Notes under the pieces: model-generated | Database searches by the model: none | Told to the model about the DNA's origin: nothing | Seen by the model: the letters and a program-made list of their open reading frames with translations, nothing else | DNA from: a virus | Reading direction: 5' to 3' (one strand) | Virus record (IMG/VR): IMGVR_UViG_3300010970_000056 | Span: 1 to 37,806 of that record | DNA length: 37,806 nt | Shown: positions 37,107-37,806 of the stretch, piece after piece | Numbering within the stretch: the stretch's first letter is position 1 | How the letters are laid out: each line of letters starts with the position of its first letter | Position numbers and translations under genes: made by a program

Positions 37107-37769
37107 ATGTCAAATATCACTACTTTTGGTGGCGCTAACTTGCCGTCCGTTCAGTCACTCTCCGGCGCGTTGCGCTCCATCCAGTCTGAAGTCGCCCCCG
37201 GCGGCACAGTCATTCTGAAGATGGACAAGACAGGCCATTGGGTTTTCGGTGCAGACCAGACCGAAGTCGAAGACGGCAGCCTGTGGGCCGCCAATCCGTT
37301 CTCATTCGTGCATGGTTACATCGCATGGGGTAAAGGCGAAGTGCTGGCTGAAAAGCTGGTTCCGGTGTCAGAACCGCTGCCGCAGCTTGACCCTGCGCCA
37401 TCAGGCGCGGAACGCGGCTGGGAAATGCAGGTCGGCATGATGCTGGTTTGCACGAATGGTGAAGACAAGGATATGCAGGCACGCTTCACGGCTACATCAG
37501 TCGGCGGCAAGCGTGCAGTGCAGGCGTTGGCGGTTGCCATCGCCGATCAGGTCGAGAAAGACCAGAACAAGCCAGTGCCGTTGATCGAACTGAAGTCTGA
37601 GCATTACCAGCACAAGACCTATGGCCGTATCTATACGCCTATCTTTAACATTACCGATTGGGTGTCGATGGACGCCGATGCGGTTGCCGAAACAGAGGAT
37701 GCGGAGTTGGAAGTCGCCGCTGAAACTGAAGCCGCTGATGGTGCGCGTCGTCGTCGTCGCGTAGTATAA
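37107..37769 (+). CDS. Conserved hypothetical phage replication-region protein, 220 aa
   Basis: Between DUF2800 and the DNA polymerase most relatives carry DUF2815, a single-strand-binding-like protein. This one does not match that consensus by eye. Features: MDKTGHWVFGADQTEVEDGS, then LWAANPFSFVHGYIAWGKGE, a beta-rich body, an acidic C-terminal region (EDAELEVAAETEAADGA) and a final ARRRRRVV. The WVFGA/EDGSLWAxNP pattern recurs in phage proteins I have seen unannotated. A single-strand-binding role is a positional guess. Ends 37 bases before the window edge. Confidence 0.75.
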   Translation: MSNITTFGGANLPSVQSLSGALRSIQSEVAPGGTVILKMDKTGHWVFGADQTEVEDGSLWAANPFSFVHGYIAWGKGEVLAEKLVPVSEPLPQLDPAPSGAERGWEMQVGMMLVCTNGEDKDMQARFTATSVGGKRAVQALAVAIADQVEKDQNKPVPLIELKSEHYQHKTYGRIYTPIFNITDWVSMDADAVAETEDAELEVAAETEAADGARRRRRVV

Positions 37770-37781
37770 CAGGGTGCGAAA

Positions 37782-37806
37782 GCCGGGGCGTGTTGGGCGT
37801 CCCGGC
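37782..37806 (+). terminator. Terminator-like hairpin at the right edge (incomplete view)
   Basis: A 9-bp stem with one G-U pair (37782-37790 with 37798-37806), loop TGTTGGG. The window ends at its last base, so the T-run that would prove a terminator is not visible. If real, it separates the 37107-37769 gene from the next one. Confidence 0.5.

Overview
The window is most of the genome of a lytic, tailed, podovirus-type bacteriophage with a P22-like virion. The recognisable set is a terminase pair, P22-type portal, scaffold, P22-type coat, gp4-like and gp10-like head-completion/tail proteins, ejection-type proteins and tailspikes, with no sheath, tube or tape-measure gene. The host is probably Gram-negative: there is an overlapping inner-membrane/lipoprotein spanin pair and an M15 endolysin. 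The moderate-to-high GC and the general look of the genes would suit an alphaproteobacterium, but this is an impression only. I saw no integrase, repressor, tRNA or CRISPR array.

Layout. (1) 1-4277, + strand: family A DNA polymerase (5' end cut off by the window edge) and a primase-helicase, closed by a strong terminator at 4339-4371. (2) 4373-7390, - strand: a tightly packed block of about fourteen very small early genes, several encoding one- or two-helix membrane peptides, many joined by ATGA stop/start overlaps. They appear driven by a near-consensus sigma70 promoter at 7421-7449. (3) 7391-8127, non-coding: a consensus DnaA box, 9-bp iterons in both orientations flanking an AT-rich stretch, and a duplicated 39/48-bp repeat containing an 18-bp palindrome. 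This is the best candidate for a replication origin or master control region. (4) 8128-33462, + strand: the late block. It runs terminase, portal, a Dps-like protein, a group of small structural and tailspike genes, scaffold, coat, head completion, GNAT acetyltransferase, ejection proteins, lysis cassette and a metallophosphoesterase. (5) 33448-35662, - strand: DUF3310, two small unknowns, a SNF2-like helicase and a VRR-NUC nuclease. (6) 35761-37769, + strand: a small unknown, a DUF2800 Cas4-like nuclease and an unknown protein in the slot where such phages often keep a single-strand-binding protein.

The two window ends belong to one replication cassette (VRR-NUC / helicase / DUF2800 / unknown / DNA polymerase). 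This suggests a circular or permuted genome cut inside the polymerase gene. Joining the ends directly does not restore the expected polymerase N-terminus, so some sequence is missing. Early proteins probably condition the host, the two flanking replication modules copy the genome from the intergenic origin, and the late block packages it and lyses the cell.

The least explained parts, and those most worth following up, are the iteron/DnaA-box region, the early micro-protein block, the six-fold 22-residue repeat protein, and the two-tailspike cluster placed between portal and scaffold.
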